Source: Cryptosporangium arvum DSM 44712
GTDB taxonomy: Bacteria > Actinomycetota > Actinomycetes > Mycobacteriales > Cryptosporangiaceae
Assembly: GCF_000585375.1 (NCBI RefSeq)
Contig: NZ_KK073874.1
Location: 4,030,001-4,094,000, forward strand
DNA: 64,000 nt
Direction: 5' to 3'
Made by a program: the position numbers and the translations under genes. The notes under the pieces are model-generated. The model worked only from the letters and a program-made list of their open reading frames with translations, did no database searches and was not told where the DNA came from. Shown here one piece after another: positions 8,945 through 19,562 of this stretch. Position 1 is the stretch's first letter. Every line of letters begins with the position of its first letter.

Positions 8945-9700
8945 ATGAGCGTTCATGGTGATGCCCCGGTCGTTCTGGCGGAGCTCCCGGTGGAGGTGAC
9001 CACCGACGGGTACTTCGCTCCCGACGTCCCCGACCACGCGCGGCGGAAGGTGCGTGCGGCGCTGAGGTACTGCCCGTACCCGATCCTCCGGGCGTCGGTG
9101 CGGATGGTGCGTTTCCCCGACCCCGCGTTGCCCCGGCCGGTGGTCTCCAACGCGTTGGTGAACGTCAACGGGCGGCTGGTCCGGGTGCAGACGACGGCGT
9201 CGTCGGCCCGGGAAGGACTGGACGCGCTGCAGCACTCGCTGCGCACCGCGATCGAGCGGATCGATCGTCATCCGGGGCGCCGGGGCCACGGACAACGGCC
9301 GGTGGTACCGGACGCCGGCGACGATCCGGAGATCCACCCGCACGGCACCTACGCGCCGGTGTCGTGCACCGTCGACGAAGCGATCGCCGATCTCGACGCG
9401 CTCGACCGCGAGTTCCATCTGTTCCACGACGTCGACACCGACGTGGACACCGTGGTGTTCCGCGCCGGGCCGACCGGCTATCGCCTCGCCCAGGTCCGGC
9501 ATCAGCCGCTCGAAGTGACTCCGGCCACGCCGGTGGCGATCGAGGTCGGCGACGCACCCCGGCTGAGCGTCGGGGATGCCACCGAGCGCCTGCGCTGCAG
9601 CGGTCAACCCTGGGTGCTCTTCGCCGACAGTGCCACCGGGCGCGGCACCGTGCTCCATGTCGGGCGCGACGGCCACTACGGGCTGGTCACGCTCGACTGA
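8945..9700 (+). CDS. Long ribosome hibernation factor-like protein with two C-terminal repeats
   Basis: This 251-residue protein has an N-terminal RaiA/HPF-like domain (about 1-115, with basic stretches such as HARRKVRAALRYCPYP) that would bind the 30S decoding region. It also has two copies of the S30AE C-terminal dimerisation module. The first is about 140-185 (VDEAIADLDALDREFHLFHDVDTD, then VVFRAGPTGYRLAQV). The second is about 205-250 (SVGDATERLRCSGQPWVLFADSATG, then VLHVGRDGHYGLVTL). Classical long HPFs carry one such module, so the duplication is notable. It resembles Rv0079, a DosR-controlled translation inhibitor. The ATG at 8945 is chosen for its GAGGAGG ribosome site and because homology starts there. 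Confidence 0.82.
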   Translation: MSVHGDAPVVLAELPVEVTTDGYFAPDVPDHARRKVRAALRYCPYPILRASVRMVRFPDPALPRPVVSNALVNVNGRLVRVQTTASSAREGLDALQHSLRTAIERIDRHPGRRGHGQRPVVPDAGDDPEIHPHGTYAPVSCTVDEAIADLDALDREFHLFHDVDTDVDTVVFRAGPTGYRLAQVRHQPLEVTPATPVAIEVGDAPRLSVGDATERLRCSGQPWVLFADSATGRGTVLHVGRDGHYGLVTLD

Positions 9701-9707
9701 GAGGGTG

Positions 9708-10358
9708 TCAGGCGCCGGGCGTGTGCGGACCGAGCAGCTTCGTCGCCAGGATCGCGGCCTGGGTGCGGCGTTCGAGCCCGAGCTTCGACAGCAGGCTGGA
9801 GACGTAGTTCTTGACCGTCTTCTCGGCCAGGAACATCTCCTCGCCGATCTGCCGGTTGGTGAGGCCGCGCGCGATCAGTTCGAGGATCCTCCGTTCCTGC
9901 GGAGTGAGGCGGGCCAGTTCCGACGGCGTGTGCTCGTGGCCCTCGCGGATCCGTTCGAGTACCTGCTGGGTGACGGCGGGGTCGAGCAGGCTCTGCCCGG
10001 CCGCGACCCGCCGGATGCCGTCGATCAGGTCGGTGCCGCGGATCTGCTTGAGCACGTAGCCGGCGGCTCCGGCCATGATCGCGCTGAACAGGGCCTCGTC
10101 GTCCTGGTACGAGGTGAGGATCAGGGCTTTGATCGACGGGTCGGCCGACCGGACGTCACGGCAGACGTCGATGCCGTTGCCGTCGGGGAGGCGGGCGTCG
10201 AGCACGGCGACGTCCGGGCGCAGCGCGGGGATGCGGCGGGTGGCCTCGGGTGCGGAGCCGGACTCCCCGACGACCTCGATGTCACCGCTCGACTCCAGCA
10301 GCGCGATCAACCCACGTCGGACGACTTCGTGGTCGTCGAGGAGGTACACCCGGATCAT
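9708..10358 (-). CDS. devR: DevR/DosR-type response regulator
   Basis: A 216-residue NarL/LuxR-family regulator very close in sequence to DosR. The receiver shows LLDDHEVVRRGL with the acidic pair near residues 8-9, phospho-acceptor Asp54 in VLDARLPDGNG, Thr82 in LILTSY and Lys104 in GYVLKQI. The C-terminal HTH contains GLTNRQIGEEMFLAEKTVK and KLGLERRTQAA, almost the DosR recognition helix, so the operator should be GGGAC-N4-GTCCC. That is the motif found at several nearby promoters. It is transcribed divergently from the sensor kinase, unlike the devR-devS co-transcribed order in mycobacteria, and converges on the hibernation-factor gene with 7 bp between stops. Confidence 0.93.
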   Translation of the reverse strand: MIRVYLLDDHEVVRRGLIALLESSGDIEVVGESGSAPEATRRIPALRPDVAVLDARLPDGNGIDVCRDVRSADPSIKALILTSYQDDEALFSAIMAGAAGYVLKQIRGTDLIDGIRRVAAGQSLLDPAVTQQVLERIREGHEHTPSELARLTPQERRILELIARGLTNRQIGEEMFLAEKTVKNYVSSLLSKLGLERRTQAAILATKLLGPHTPGA

Positions 10359-10380
10359 GTGTCGTTCCTACACGGCGCGG

Positions 10381-10392
10381 ACCGGATCCGGT
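10381..10392. promoter_or_regulatory. Palindrome in the devR/devS divergent promoter region
   Basis: ACCGGATCCGGT is a perfect 12-bp palindrome in the 87-bp gap between devR and devS. It is not a DevR core, so if functional it would bind another regulator. No GGGAC half-site is present in the gap. Confidence 0.35.
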
Positions 10393-10406
10393 GGGTTCTT
10401 CACTAG

Positions 10407-12197
<1,791 letters not shown>

Positions 12198-12207
12198 GCC
12201 GACCTCC

Positions 12208-12221
12208 GGGACTTTGGCCTC
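12208..12221. promoter_or_regulatory. Weak candidate DevR box upstream of the CBS-BON gene
   Basis: GGGACTTTGGCCTC has a perfect left half (GGGACT plus AT-rich core) and a degenerate right half (three mismatches). It lies about 85 bp before the ATG at 12306, just after the devS stop. Confidence 0.35.
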
Positions 12222-12305
12222 TGCTCCCGAGCGGCCCACCGTCCCACGCTGAGGTGGAGACCCGTGACGCGCGACCTGGAGTCGCGCCCGGCCGAGGAGC
12301 CCACG

Positions 12306-13007
12306 ATGACCCACCGCAAGGTCCGGGACGTCATGACCACCGACGTCCGCACCGTCCACGTCGGATCACCGGCGAAAACCGTCGCCGGGCAACTGGAGGC
12401 CGGTTCGGTCAGCGCGCTGCCGGTCGTCGACGACGATCGGCACGTGGTCGGGGTCGTCTCGGAGGCCGACCTGCTGCACAAGATCACCTACCAGGACGAC
12501 GCCGACGACCTCCCGCGCATCTTCCGACGGCACCGCGCCGATCGGGCCAAGGCCGACGGCGAGTCCGCCCGGACGTTGATGACGTCGCCGGCCGTGACGA
12601 TCGGGCCGGGAGCGTCCGTGGTCGAGGCCGCCGCACTGATGGAGCGGCACCACGTGAAGCGTCTGCCGGTCGTCGACGACACCGGTGACCTGATCGGCAT
12701 CGTCAGCCGTCGGGACCTGATCCGGATGTTCACCCGCACCGACGACGAGATCCGTGCGGAAGTCGAGCACGAGGTGCTCGACCGGGTGCTGATGCTGGAG
12801 CCCGGCACCGCCTCCGCCTGGGTCGCGAACGGCCACGTCACGTTGCGAGGGCGGTTGCGGCGCAAGAGCGAAACCGAGATCGCCGTCGCGCTCGCGGGGC
12901 GGGTCGACGGCGTCGTCGGGGTGGCGAACTCGATGACGTTCGACCAGGACGACACCACCTACCGCGCGCTGCGCGACGACGTCGCTTCGCGCGGGATCTA
13001 TTACTGA
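12306..13007 (+). CDS. CBS-pair and BON domain protein
   Basis: A 233-residue protein with two CBS motifs followed by a C-terminal BON domain. The CBS motifs are VRDVMTTDVRTVHVGSPAKT through VVDDDRHVVGVVSEADLL, and LMTSPAVTIGPGASVVEAA through VVDDTGDLIGIVSRRDLI. The BON domain (about 150-215) includes VANGHVTLRGRLRRKSE and VDGVVGVANSM. CBS pairs bind adenine nucleotides and BON domains bind membranes or lipids, so it may be a nucleotide sensor at the membrane. The CBS half resembles Hrp1 (Rv2626c), an abundant DosR-regulon protein, but Hrp1 lacks BON. ATG 12306 has GAGGAG 6-11 bp upstream. An in-frame GTG at 12264 is the alternative. Confidence 0.85.
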   Translation: MTHRKVRDVMTTDVRTVHVGSPAKTVAGQLEAGSVSALPVVDDDRHVVGVVSEADLLHKITYQDDADDLPRIFRRHRADRAKADGESARTLMTSPAVTIGPGASVVEAAALMERHHVKRLPVVDDTGDLIGIVSRRDLIRMFTRTDDEIRAEVEHEVLDRVLMLEPGTASAWVANGHVTLRGRLRRKSETEIAVALAGRVDGVVGVANSMTFDQDDTTYRALRDDVASRGIYY

Positions 13008-13008
13008 G

Positions 13009-13608
13009 ATGAACCGCTACTCGCGGCCCCGTCGCGTTCTCCGCACGCTCGGCTTCGGACGCAATCCGATGCGGCGTCGACTCGATCGGGTCGACGCCCT
13101 GCTGCGGGTGGTCACGGCGCTGCTGGCGATCGGGCTGGTGACGACCGCCGGTGACCTGGCCGCGACGAGGTACCGAACCGCGGTCGACCACCGGGCCGAC
13201 CAGCTCCGGCATCGGCACGAGGTCACCGTGGTGCTCCTGGCCGACACCGTCTCGACGTCGAACGGGTCGTCCGCGCCGGTCCACCGGCAACGCTCGCCGG
13301 TGAGGGCCCGGTGGACCCAGCCGGACGGAACGGTGCGCACGGGCGACGTCTACTCGCGTCACCCCGGTGTGAAGGGCGACCGGGTCGCGGTCTGGTTCGA
13401 CGAGACCGGCACGCCGGTACCCGCGTTGATCACCGTCGGCGACCTGCGGGCGCAGGCGTGGACGATGGCGTTGGCGGCCACGGGATTCGGTGGGCTGGTG
13501 CTGTTCGCCGTCTACACGAGCGCGCAGGCGGTGCTCGACCATCGTCGGTACGCCGCGTGGGCGGCGGAGTGGGCGGCGGTCAGCCCGCGGTGGCGCCATC
13601 GGATCTGA
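13009..13608 (+). CDS. Rv1733c-like membrane protein
   Basis: A 199-residue protein with the Rv1733c layout: a short basic N-terminus containing FGRNPMRRRLDRVDALL, a first transmembrane helix (about residues 32-52), a soluble extracytoplasmic domain of about 100 residues (VPARW-like segment SPVRARWTQPDGTVRTGDV, then GDRVAVWFDETG), a second helix (about 150-172) and a cytoplasmic tail. Rv1733c is a DosR-induced latency antigen of unknown function, so its presence next to devR/devS supports the dormancy-island interpretation. It starts 1 bp after the CBS-BON stop (TGAGATG), so the pair is coupled. Confidence 0.8.
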   Translation: MNRYSRPRRVLRTLGFGRNPMRRRLDRVDALLRVVTALLAIGLVTTAGDLAATRYRTAVDHRADQLRHRHEVTVVLLADTVSTSNGSSAPVHRQRSPVRARWTQPDGTVRTGDVYSRHPGVKGDRVAVWFDETGTPVPALITVGDLRAQAWTMALAATGFGGLVLFAVYTSAQAVLDHRRYAAWAAEWAAVSPRWRHRI

Positions 13609-13634
13609 GGGGCGATCCGACCGGACCGCCCCTC
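13607..13634. terminator. Bidirectional terminator-like hairpin between convergent genes
   Basis: GAGGGGCG at 13607-13614 pairs with CGCCCCTC at 13627-13634 across a 12-nt loop. It lies between the Rv1733c-like gene and the opposing universal stress protein gene and could serve both. Confidence 0.5.
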
Positions 13635-13643
13635 GCCGGGGCA

Positions 13644-14513
13644 TCAGCGGACGACGAGCACCGCCGCGTCGGCGTGGTGCACCAGGCGGCGGGCGACCGC
13701 GCCCAGCAGCATGCCGGCGAAGCCACCCCGCCCGTGCGATCCGACCACGACCAGACCGGCGTCGGGAGCCAGGCCCAGCAGCATCTCGGCCGGACGTTCC
13801 CGCTCCACCACGGTGTTGACCCGGACGTCGGGATACTTCGCCCGCCATCCCGCCAGCCGGCCGGTCACCAGGGCGTCCGCTTCCTCCCGCGCCTCGATCC
13901 AGCTCGGCACGGCGGCCGAGCCGAACAGGCCCACCCGGCTGACGTCGCTCCAGGCGTGGGCGACCACCAGCGGCGCGGCCCACCGGTCGGCCTCGGCGAA
14001 CGCGGCCCCGAGGGTGGCCTCGTCCCAATCGGACCCGGCGACGCCGACGACGACCGGCGCCTCCGGTCCGGGCACGCGATCGGCCCGGACCACCGCCACC
14101 GAGCGCTCCGCGTGCGCGGAGACCGCAGTGGACACCGAGCCCAGGACCAGGCCCGCGGCCGGATTGAGGCCTCGGCAGCCGACCACAACGAGATCGCTGA
14201 GCGCGGACGCGTCCAGGAGGGCGCGGACGGCGGTCTCGTCGCTGACCCGGCCGTCGACCGCGAGGCCGGGCCGGGCCGTGCGAACCCGGGCCACCGCACG
14301 GCCGAGGGTCTTCTCCCCGTCGACGTGGGCGGCGTCTTTCAGCTCGGCGACGCGGTAACCGCCGTAGAACTGGCGCTCGCCCGGCCATCCGACGGCCACC
14401 ACCACGTCGAGCGTCGCTTCCCGGGCGAACGCGTACCGCGCCGCCCAGTCGAGGGCGGCCAGCGCGGGAGCCGAACCGTCGACCCCCACGGTGACCACGG
14501 TTGTATCTGACAT
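13644..14513 (-). CDS. Two-domain universal stress protein
   Basis: A 289-residue tandem Usp protein. Domain 1 begins VVTVGVDGSAPALAALDWA and ends with the ATP-binding pattern G-2x-G-9x-G-S (GCRGLNPAAGLVLGSV). Domain 2 begins VVVGVAGSDWDEATLGAAF and ends with GSHGRGGFAGMLLGAV. Both domains keep the glycine pattern that indicates ATP binding. Several two-domain Usps (for example Rv2005c, Rv1996, Rv2623) belong to the DosR regulon and restrain growth. A longer frame runs upstream, but homology starts at the ATG at 14513, and the intergenic region carries a DevR-like site. It is the intact relative of the decayed copy at 8322-8666. Confidence 0.9.
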   Translation of the reverse strand: MSDTTVVTVGVDGSAPALAALDWAARYAFAREATLDVVVAVGWPGERQFYGGYRVAELKDAAHVDGEKTLGRAVARVRTARPGLAVDGRVSDETAVRALLDASALSDLVVVGCRGLNPAAGLVLGSVSTAVSAHAERSVAVVRADRVPGPEAPVVVGVAGSDWDEATLGAAFAEADRWAAPLVVAHAWSDVSRVGLFGSAAVPSWIEAREEADALVTGRLAGWRAKYPDVRVNTVVERERPAEMLLGLAPDAGLVVVGSHGRGGFAGMLLGAVARRLVHHADAAVLVVR

Positions 14514-14599
14514 GTCGACCTCCTCTCTCACCTCCAGGGTCGGGCGCGTCGTCGCCGGCCGGCAGAGGCGGAGGTCCCGGCGGAGGACCCGGCCGGTTC

Positions 14600-14613
14600 G
14601 GGACGTCCGGCCC
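14600..14613. promoter_or_regulatory. Candidate DevR box between the stress protein and a small membrane protein
   Basis: GGGACGTCCGGCCC, preceded by TTC, gives a perfect left half (TTCGGGAC) and a right half with one mismatch (GGCCC). It lies in the divergent promoter region, 87 bp from the stress-protein start and 52 bp from the small ORF start. Confidence 0.45.
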
Positions 14614-14664
14614 TGCCCCGCCCGCGCCGTGCGGTCGACGCTGGAGGTGAGGGGAGGAGCGGTG

Positions 14665-14895
14665 ATGAGCGAGCAGCGGTACGACGGGCGGGTCGCGCCG
14701 GGTGACCGGCCGGACCGCCTGAGCCTCCGAAACGAGGGGGGAACGATGACACTCGACACCCGGCCGACCGGGCTGCGTCGCGTACTGCGCACCGGGGCGG
14801 GATTCGGTCTCGTGGCGGTCGGAGGCGCCCTGCTGTGGCCGGTCGCCGCGGCGGTGGTCGCCGGCGACCTGTGGCGAGCACGTCACCGGGCGTGA
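14665..14895 (+). CDS. Small single-helix membrane protein, unknown
   Basis: A 76-residue protein with one hydrophobic segment (FGLVAVGGALLWPVAAAVVAG, in two parts) followed by a short basic tail, DLWRARHRA. Two starts are possible: ATG 14665 after GGGAGGAG, or ATG 14746 after GAGGGGG, which gives a 49-residue protein that is mostly the helix. I do not recognise a family. It is divergent from the universal stress protein gene and shares its promoter region with the DevR-like site, so it may belong to the same stress response. Confidence 0.5.
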   Translation: MSEQRYDGRVAPGDRPDRLSLRNEGGTMTLDTRPTGLRRVLRTGAGFGLVAVGGALLWPVAAAVVAGDLWRARHRA

Positions 14896-14940
14896 CCTCC
14901 CGCGCCCGGCCGGTTCGCCACCGGGGCCCGTCCTACCTCA

Positions 14941-16554
14941 TCAGCTCCGGAAGTGGGTGGTCAGTGCCTGCAGTTGCTGGGCCATCCTGGTCAGTTCGGC
15001 CACCGCGCTCTGGGATTGGGAGATGCCCTCGGTGGTGATCTGGGTAGCGGTCGCCAGGCCCGCGATGTTGGTGGCGATACCTCCCGCCCCGTCGGCGGCC
15101 GCCGAGACGCTGCGGTTCATCTCGCTCGTGGTCGCGGTCTGTTCCTCCACTGCTCCGGCGATCGTCGACTGGAAGTCGTTGATCTGCATGACGACCTCGC
15201 TGATCTGACCGATCGCGGCGATCGCCGCCTCGGTGTCCGACTGGATCGCGTCCACCCGCTGCGCGATGTCTTCGGTCGCCCGCGCCGTCTCCTGGGCCAG
15301 GTCCTTGACCTCGCTGGCGACCACGGCGAAGCCCTTGCCCGCCTCGCCCGCGCGCGCCGCCTCGATCGTGGCGTTGAGCGCGAGCAGGTTGGTCTGCGCG
15401 GCGATGCTCGTGATCACCTTGACCACCGTGGCGATCTCGGTGGAGGACTGGCCGAGCTTCCCGATCTGTTCCGTCGTCGTCTGGGCGACGCCGACGGCCT
15501 GACTCGCCACCCGCGCCGCCTCGGTCGCGTTGTGGGCGATTTCGCGGATGGAGAGCCCCATCTCCTCCGTGCCCCGCGCGACGGTCTGCACGTTGTCGGA
15601 CACCTGGGCCGCGGCTTCCGCCGCGCCCTGGGCCTGGCCGGACGCATCCTGAGCCGACGCTTCTATCCGGCTGGACGTCGACGACATCTGCTCGGCCGCC
15701 GCGGCGACGTGGAACGCCGAGTCGGAGACGGCCGCGATCACGCTGCGGACGCCGGACTGAGCCTCGTCCAGCGCGTGGGCCATCTGGCCCACCTCGTCCC
15801 GGGACGAGATTTCCGCGCGGACCGTGAGGTCACCGCCGGCCATCGCCGCAAGTGCCAACCGCACCCGCTGCAGCGGTCCGGTGATCGAGAGCACCACGAA
15901 CCGGGCCAGCAGACAGAGGAGAAGCGCGGTCGCCGCCGCGGTGGCCCACAGGACGTACTGGGCGTTCCGGCGGCTGGTGGCCGACGCGGCCTCCTCCGCG
16001 GTGACCACGCGTGCGAACAGCGTCCGCTCGTTCTCCAGGACGGTGCTGGTCAGATAGTTGTCGATGCCGATCTGGCCCCAGGCGCTCCGGGCACCGGCCG
16101 GGTCGACCGCGGCCCCGGCGACGAAGCGGGTGACGACCGCCGTGTAGTCGGTGTACGCGGTCTTGATCCGGGACACCGCGCTCGACAAGGACCTCGGCAG
16201 GTCAACGGTCTCCAGGCGACCGAGCAGTTGATCGGCCGCACCGACCTGATCGGCGAGCAGCGCCTGCTGGGTGGCGGGGTCGCTGCGGACGAGCGCTTGG
16301 AGCGCGCTGCTCTTCAGCTCGGTCGCCTGACGATCGAGCTGGAGCACCAGCGCGCCGGCCTCGTTGATGTTCTGCAGCCGTGTCGCGGTGCTGTCGGCGA
16401 TCTGATGGCTCACGGTCGTCACCACCAGGCAGGTGGCGAGTGCGACCAGGCTCGCGCCGACGAGGGCGCCCAGCTTGGTGCGGACCGGGAGGTCAAAGAA
16501 TCGGCCGGCCGGCGACCGACGCTTCGACCCGCTCTGCGGAGCGGATCCGTTCAT
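14941..16554 (-). CDS. Methyl-accepting chemotaxis protein
   Basis: This 537-residue chemoreceptor has a first transmembrane helix (about 28-48) and a four-helix-type periplasmic domain (about 50-205). A second helix (about 207-228) is followed by a HAMP domain (about 229-282, [23 protein letters not shown]). The long cytoplasmic coiled coil carries the conserved hairpin tip ([20 protein letters not shown]) that contacts CheW and CheA. The periplasmic domain contains the 4HB_MCP-like pattern rather than a Cache fold. It lies 23 bp downstream of a sugar-binding protein gene on the same strand, which suggests that protein as its ligand carrier. No che genes are in the window. Confidence 0.9.
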   Translation of the reverse strand: MNGSAPQSGSKRRSPAGRFFDLPVRTKLGALVGASLVALATCLVVTTVSHQIADSTATRLQNINEAGALVLQLDRQATELKSSALQALVRSDPATQQALLADQVGAADQLLGRLETVDLPRSLSSAVSRIKTAYTDYTAVVTRFVAGAAVDPAGARSAWGQIGIDNYLTSTVLENERTLFARVVTAEEAASATSRRNAQYVLWATAAATALLLCLLARFVVLSITGPLQRVRLALAAMAGGDLTVRAEISSRDEVGQMAHALDEAQSGVRSVIAAVSDSAFHVAAAAEQMSSTSSRIEASAQDASGQAQGAAEAAAQVSDNVQTVARGTEEMGLSIREIAHNATEAARVASQAVGVAQTTTEQIGKLGQSSTEIATVVKVITSIAAQTNLLALNATIEAARAGEAGKGFAVVASEVKDLAQETARATEDIAQRVDAIQSDTEAAIAAIGQISEVVMQINDFQSTIAGAVEEQTATTSEMNRSVSAAADGAGGIATNIAGLATATQITTEGISQSQSAVAELTRMAQQLQALTTHFRS

Positions 16555-16577
16555 GCGTGCTCCTGAGTGTGTCGCTT

Positions 16578-17678
16578 TCAGCCCGCTAGCTGGTCGGCGG
16601 TGTAGTAGCCGCCCTCGACGAGGACCCGCCGGTAGTTCGATTTGTCGACGTTCACCGGTTGGAGAAGGAACGTGGGCACTGTCTTGACGCCGTTGTTGTA
16701 CTGCTTGGTGTCGTTGACCTCGGGGGTACCGCCGGTCAGCAGGGAGTTGGTCATCTGAACGGCCACCTTCGCCAGTTCACGGGTGTCCTTGTAGACGGTC
16801 TGCCCTTGTTGACCGGCGGCGATGAGCTTCACCGAGTCCAGTTCGGCGTCCTGGCCGGTGAGCACCGGCAGCTGCGAACCGCGATAGCCCGCCGCCTTCA
16901 CCGCCTCCAGGATGCCCCGGCTGATGCCGTCGTACGGCGAGAGCACCGCGTCGAGGCGGGCGGACCCGTAGGAGGCGGCGAGGATGCGGGCCATCCGCTG
17001 CCGGGCCACCGTTCCGTCCCAGCGCTGGGTGGCGACCGCCGCGAACGACGTCTGCCCGCTTCGGACGACGAGCCGGCCGCGGCCGATGTACGGGCGGAGC
17101 ACGCTCATCGCCCCGTTGAAGAAGAACGTCGCGTTGTTGTCGTCAGCGGAACCGGCGAACAACTCGAGGTTGAACGGACCGCGACCACGCTTCAGCCCGA
17201 GCGCGTCCACTATGTAGGACCCTTGCAGGACGCCGACACGGTAGTTGTCGAAGGTCGCGTAGAAGTCGACGTCCCCGGAGTCCCGGATCAGCCGGTCGTA
17301 CGAGATCACCGGGATGTCGGCCGCGGCGGCCTTCGCCAGTACGTCCTTGAGCGCGCTGCCGTTGATCGCTCCGACCACGAGCGCCTTGTCGCCGCGCTCC
17401 ACCATGGCGTCGATCTGGTCGATCTGCGTCTGCACGTCGTCGGCGGCGTACTGCAGATCGGTGCGGTAGCCGAGCAGCGTGAACTGCTTGACCATGTTCT
17501 CGCCGTCACCGATCCACCGCGCCGACCCCTTCGTCGGCATCGCCAGGCCGACGACCCCCCGATCGGGGGCCGCGATGTCCCCGGACGTGGAGTCCGAGCA
17601 GGCCGCGGTCACGAGCATCGTCCCGACGAGGGCCAGTGACAGCCACGGCAGGCTGACGTTCCGAGTGGCGAACGGCAT
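16578..17678 (-). CDS. Sugar-binding lipoprotein of the ChvE/XylF type
   Basis: A 366-residue periplasmic-binding-protein-type I lipoprotein. It has a signal peptide with lipobox (LVTAACSDS, Cys near residue 27). The mature part opens [20 protein letters not shown], with [18 protein letters not shown] and VISYDRLI, all typical of the ChvE/XylF group that binds monosaccharides such as xylose or galactose. No permease or ATPase gene of a sugar importer accompanies it. The gene directly downstream is a chemoreceptor, as in systems where a binding protein delivers the sugar signal to an MCP. The ATG at 17678 is chosen because the signal peptide begins there, and no clear ribosome site is visible. 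Confidence 0.85.
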   Translation of the reverse strand: MPFATRNVSLPWLSLALVGTMLVTAACSDSTSGDIAAPDRGVVGLAMPTKGSARWIGDGENMVKQFTLLGYRTDLQYAADDVQTQIDQIDAMVERGDKALVVGAINGSALKDVLAKAAAADIPVISYDRLIRDSGDVDFYATFDNYRVGVLQGSYIVDALGLKRGRGPFNLELFAGSADDNNATFFFNGAMSVLRPYIGRGRLVVRSGQTSFAAVATQRWDGTVARQRMARILAASYGSARLDAVLSPYDGISRGILEAVKAAGYRGSQLPVLTGQDAELDSVKLIAAGQQGQTVYKDTRELAKVAVQMTNSLLTGGTPEVNDTKQYNNGVKTVPTFLLQPVNVDKSNYRRVLVEGGYYTADQLAG

Positions 17679-17740
17679 ACGTGCCTGATCGGGCGCCGCC
17701 CGGGCGACCTGAGCCCTTTCCGACGCCGAAGCGGGCCGGG

Positions 17741-18715
17741 TCAGCGCTCCCGCAGGGGCATCGCGAGGGGGCGCATGGGTGCGGCAGTCGCGCCACGGAG
17801 CTTGATGCCGGCGCCGATGAAGCAGAACTCGTACAGCTTCTCGGCCGACAGCGCCTCCATGTCGACGACCTCCATGATCGGCACACCGGCCTCGGCGAAC
17901 AGGTACGTGTGCACCGGCAACCAGTTGCCCTCCTCGGTCGACGGGATCTGCTCGAACGAGAGGTTGTCGGAGCACACCAGCGCGGCCCCGCTCCTGGCCA
18001 GGAACTCCGCGCCGTCGCGGTTCACCCCGGCTTCGTTGGTGATGTAGGCCTGCGGGTCGTCCCACAGCGTCATCTGGCCGCCGCGGATGAGCACGACGTC
18101 GCCGGGGCGCAGCTCGACCTGCTGCGCGCGGGCGGCGTCGGCCAGGTCCTTCGCGCCGATGCCGTAGCTCTGCGGCAGCACGTCCACGCCGTGCAGCGCG
18201 GCGACGTCGAGCAGCACTCCGCGCGCGATGATCGGCGGCTGCTTCTCGGCGCCGGCGCACATCCAGTGCCGCGCGCCGAGGTACTGGTCGGCGTCGAAAC
18301 CGTTCCAGATCTTGGTGCCGTACCCGAAGTGGTTCAGCGTGTCGATGTGCGTGCCGCAGTGCGTGTACATCGAGATCGCGTCACCGGAGTAGCCGACCAG
18401 CTTGTTCTGTTCACCGAAGCCCGTCCCGTCGTCGACGGCGGTGCCGCGCGGGGTGTTGGTCATCCAGATCTGGTACGGCGGCTGCCCCGCCGCGGTGAAC
18501 GACGGCATGCCCAGGAAGTAGTCGACGCTCAGGTCGATCGTGTGCCCGGCGTCGGCGCGCGAGAGCACCGCGCGCATCGACTCCGGCGTGATCAGGTTGA
18601 GCATCCCGATCTCGTCGTCGGGGCCGAACGGGCTCTCGGTGATCTGCCGGAACTTCGCCGCGGTCGCGGCGATCTTGTCGGCGGTGGCCTGGTCGACGAA
18701 ATTGGTTCCGCACAT
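17741..18715 (-). CDS. Cyclase-family metal-dependent hydrolase
   Basis: This 324-residue protein of the cyclase/kynurenine-formamidase-like family carries the metal-binding signature HCGTHIDTLNH, giving His119, His123, Asp125 and His129. Family members hydrolyse cyclic amides, N-formyl groups or related bonds (for example kynurenine formamidase and isatin hydrolase). It is the last gene of an operon with an Rbs-type importer and a nitrilase, so an imported amide- or lactam-type compound is the likely substrate. Its ATG (18715) lies 1 bp after the nitrilase stop. An upstream in-frame extension exists but lies inside the nitrilase gene. Confidence 0.85.
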   Translation of the reverse strand: MCGTNFVDQATADKIAATAAKFRQITESPFGPDDEIGMLNLITPESMRAVLSRADAGHTIDLSVDYFLGMPSFTAAGQPPYQIWMTNTPRGTAVDDGTGFGEQNKLVGYSGDAISMYTHCGTHIDTLNHFGYGTKIWNGFDADQYLGARHWMCAGAEKQPPIIARGVLLDVAALHGVDVLPQSYGIGAKDLADAARAQQVELRPGDVVLIRGGQMTLWDDPQAYITNEAGVNRDGAEFLARSGAALVCSDNLSFEQIPSTEEGNWLPVHTYLFAEAGVPIMEVVDMEALSAEKLYEFCFIGAGIKLRGATAAPMRPLAMPLRER

Positions 18716-18716
18716 G

Positions 18717-19562
18717 TCAGGCGTCCTTCCTGGCGGGGGTTTCACGGGTCAGCTCGCCGTAGAGGCGCGGGCGACGATCGCCGAACAGCGAGATCGCGAA
18801 GTCGACCTCGGGGGCGAGGATTTCTTTGCGGCGGGCTTCCGCCGGGTCGATGGCGGCGATCACCAGCGCGTCGCCGCGATCCGCGGACGCCAGCACCGCG
18901 CCCGAGGGATCGAGGATCTGGCTGCGGCCGATGAACGAGACCCCCTCCTCCTCGTCTCCCCGGTTGGCCGCGATCACGTAGACGTGGTTCTCGGCCGCCC
19001 GCACCCGGGTGAACAGCTCGGCGACCTGCTCGGCCGGAGCCGGCCAATTCGTGGGGTTGGCGATGATGTCGGCGCCGCCCAGCGCCAGGCAGCGCGCCCA
19101 CTCGGGGAATCGTAGGTCGTAACAGATGCTCAGCCCGATCACCCCGAACGGTGTCGTGACCAGCACCGGCAGGTTGTCACCCGGGGTGACGTACCGATCG
19201 GCGCCCAGGTGCGGCAGGTGCGTCTTGCGGTAGGTGGCCATCGGCCCGCCGGGGCCGAACAGCGTCACGGTGTTGTGGACGCGGTCACCGGCGCGCTCGA
19301 GGTAACCGACGACGACGTGCAGGCCCGACCCCGACGCGGCCGACGCCACCCGGGCCAGCTCAGGGCCGTCGACCTCCAGCGCGGCCGCGTGCACCGACGC
19401 GGCGTCGTCGAACACGTAACCGGTCAGGCCGCACTCGGGCAGCACCAGCAGGTCCACCCCGGCCGAACGGGCGTCGCGCATCGCGCGGAGCGTGCGGTCG
19501 ACGTTCTCGGCGATCCGACCGGCGGGCGCGGCCAGCTGGCCCGCGGCGACTGTGGCAGTCAA
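18717..19562 (-). CDS. Nitrilase-superfamily amidohydrolase
   Basis: This 281-residue carbon-nitrogen hydrolase has the complete catalytic triad: Glu43 (LPECGLTG), Lys113 (YRKTHLPH) and Cys147 (SICYDLRFPE). The YDLRFPE context and size point to an amidase (omega-amidase or carbamoylase-like) rather than a true nitrilase. The start appears to be TTG at 19562: it overlaps the preceding permease stop by 4 bp (TTGA), has GGAGGAA upstream, and gives the usual family N-terminus. In-frame sequence further upstream belongs to the permease gene. It presumably releases ammonia or a carboxylate from the imported compound together with the cyclase-family enzyme. Confidence 0.88.
   Translation of the reverse strand: MTATVAAGQLAAPAGRIAENVDRTLRAMRDARSAGVDLLVLPECGLTGYVFDDAASVHAAALEVDGPELARVASAASGSGLHVVVGYLERAGDRVHNTVTLFGPGGPMATYRKTHLPHLGADRYVTPGDNLPVLVTTPFGVIGLSICYDLRFPEWARCLALGGADIIANPTNWPAPAEQVAELFTRVRAAENHVYVIAANRGDEEEGVSFIGRSQILDPSGAVLASADRGDALVIAAIDPAEARRKEILAPEVDFAISLFGDRRPRLYGELTRETPARKDA

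Noticed and set aside
14953-16566. 537-residue open frame on the plus strand
   Set aside because: Mirror frame of the chemoreceptor gene; composition is His/Arg/Gly-rich with no motif, while the minus-strand frame has a full chemoreceptor signature.
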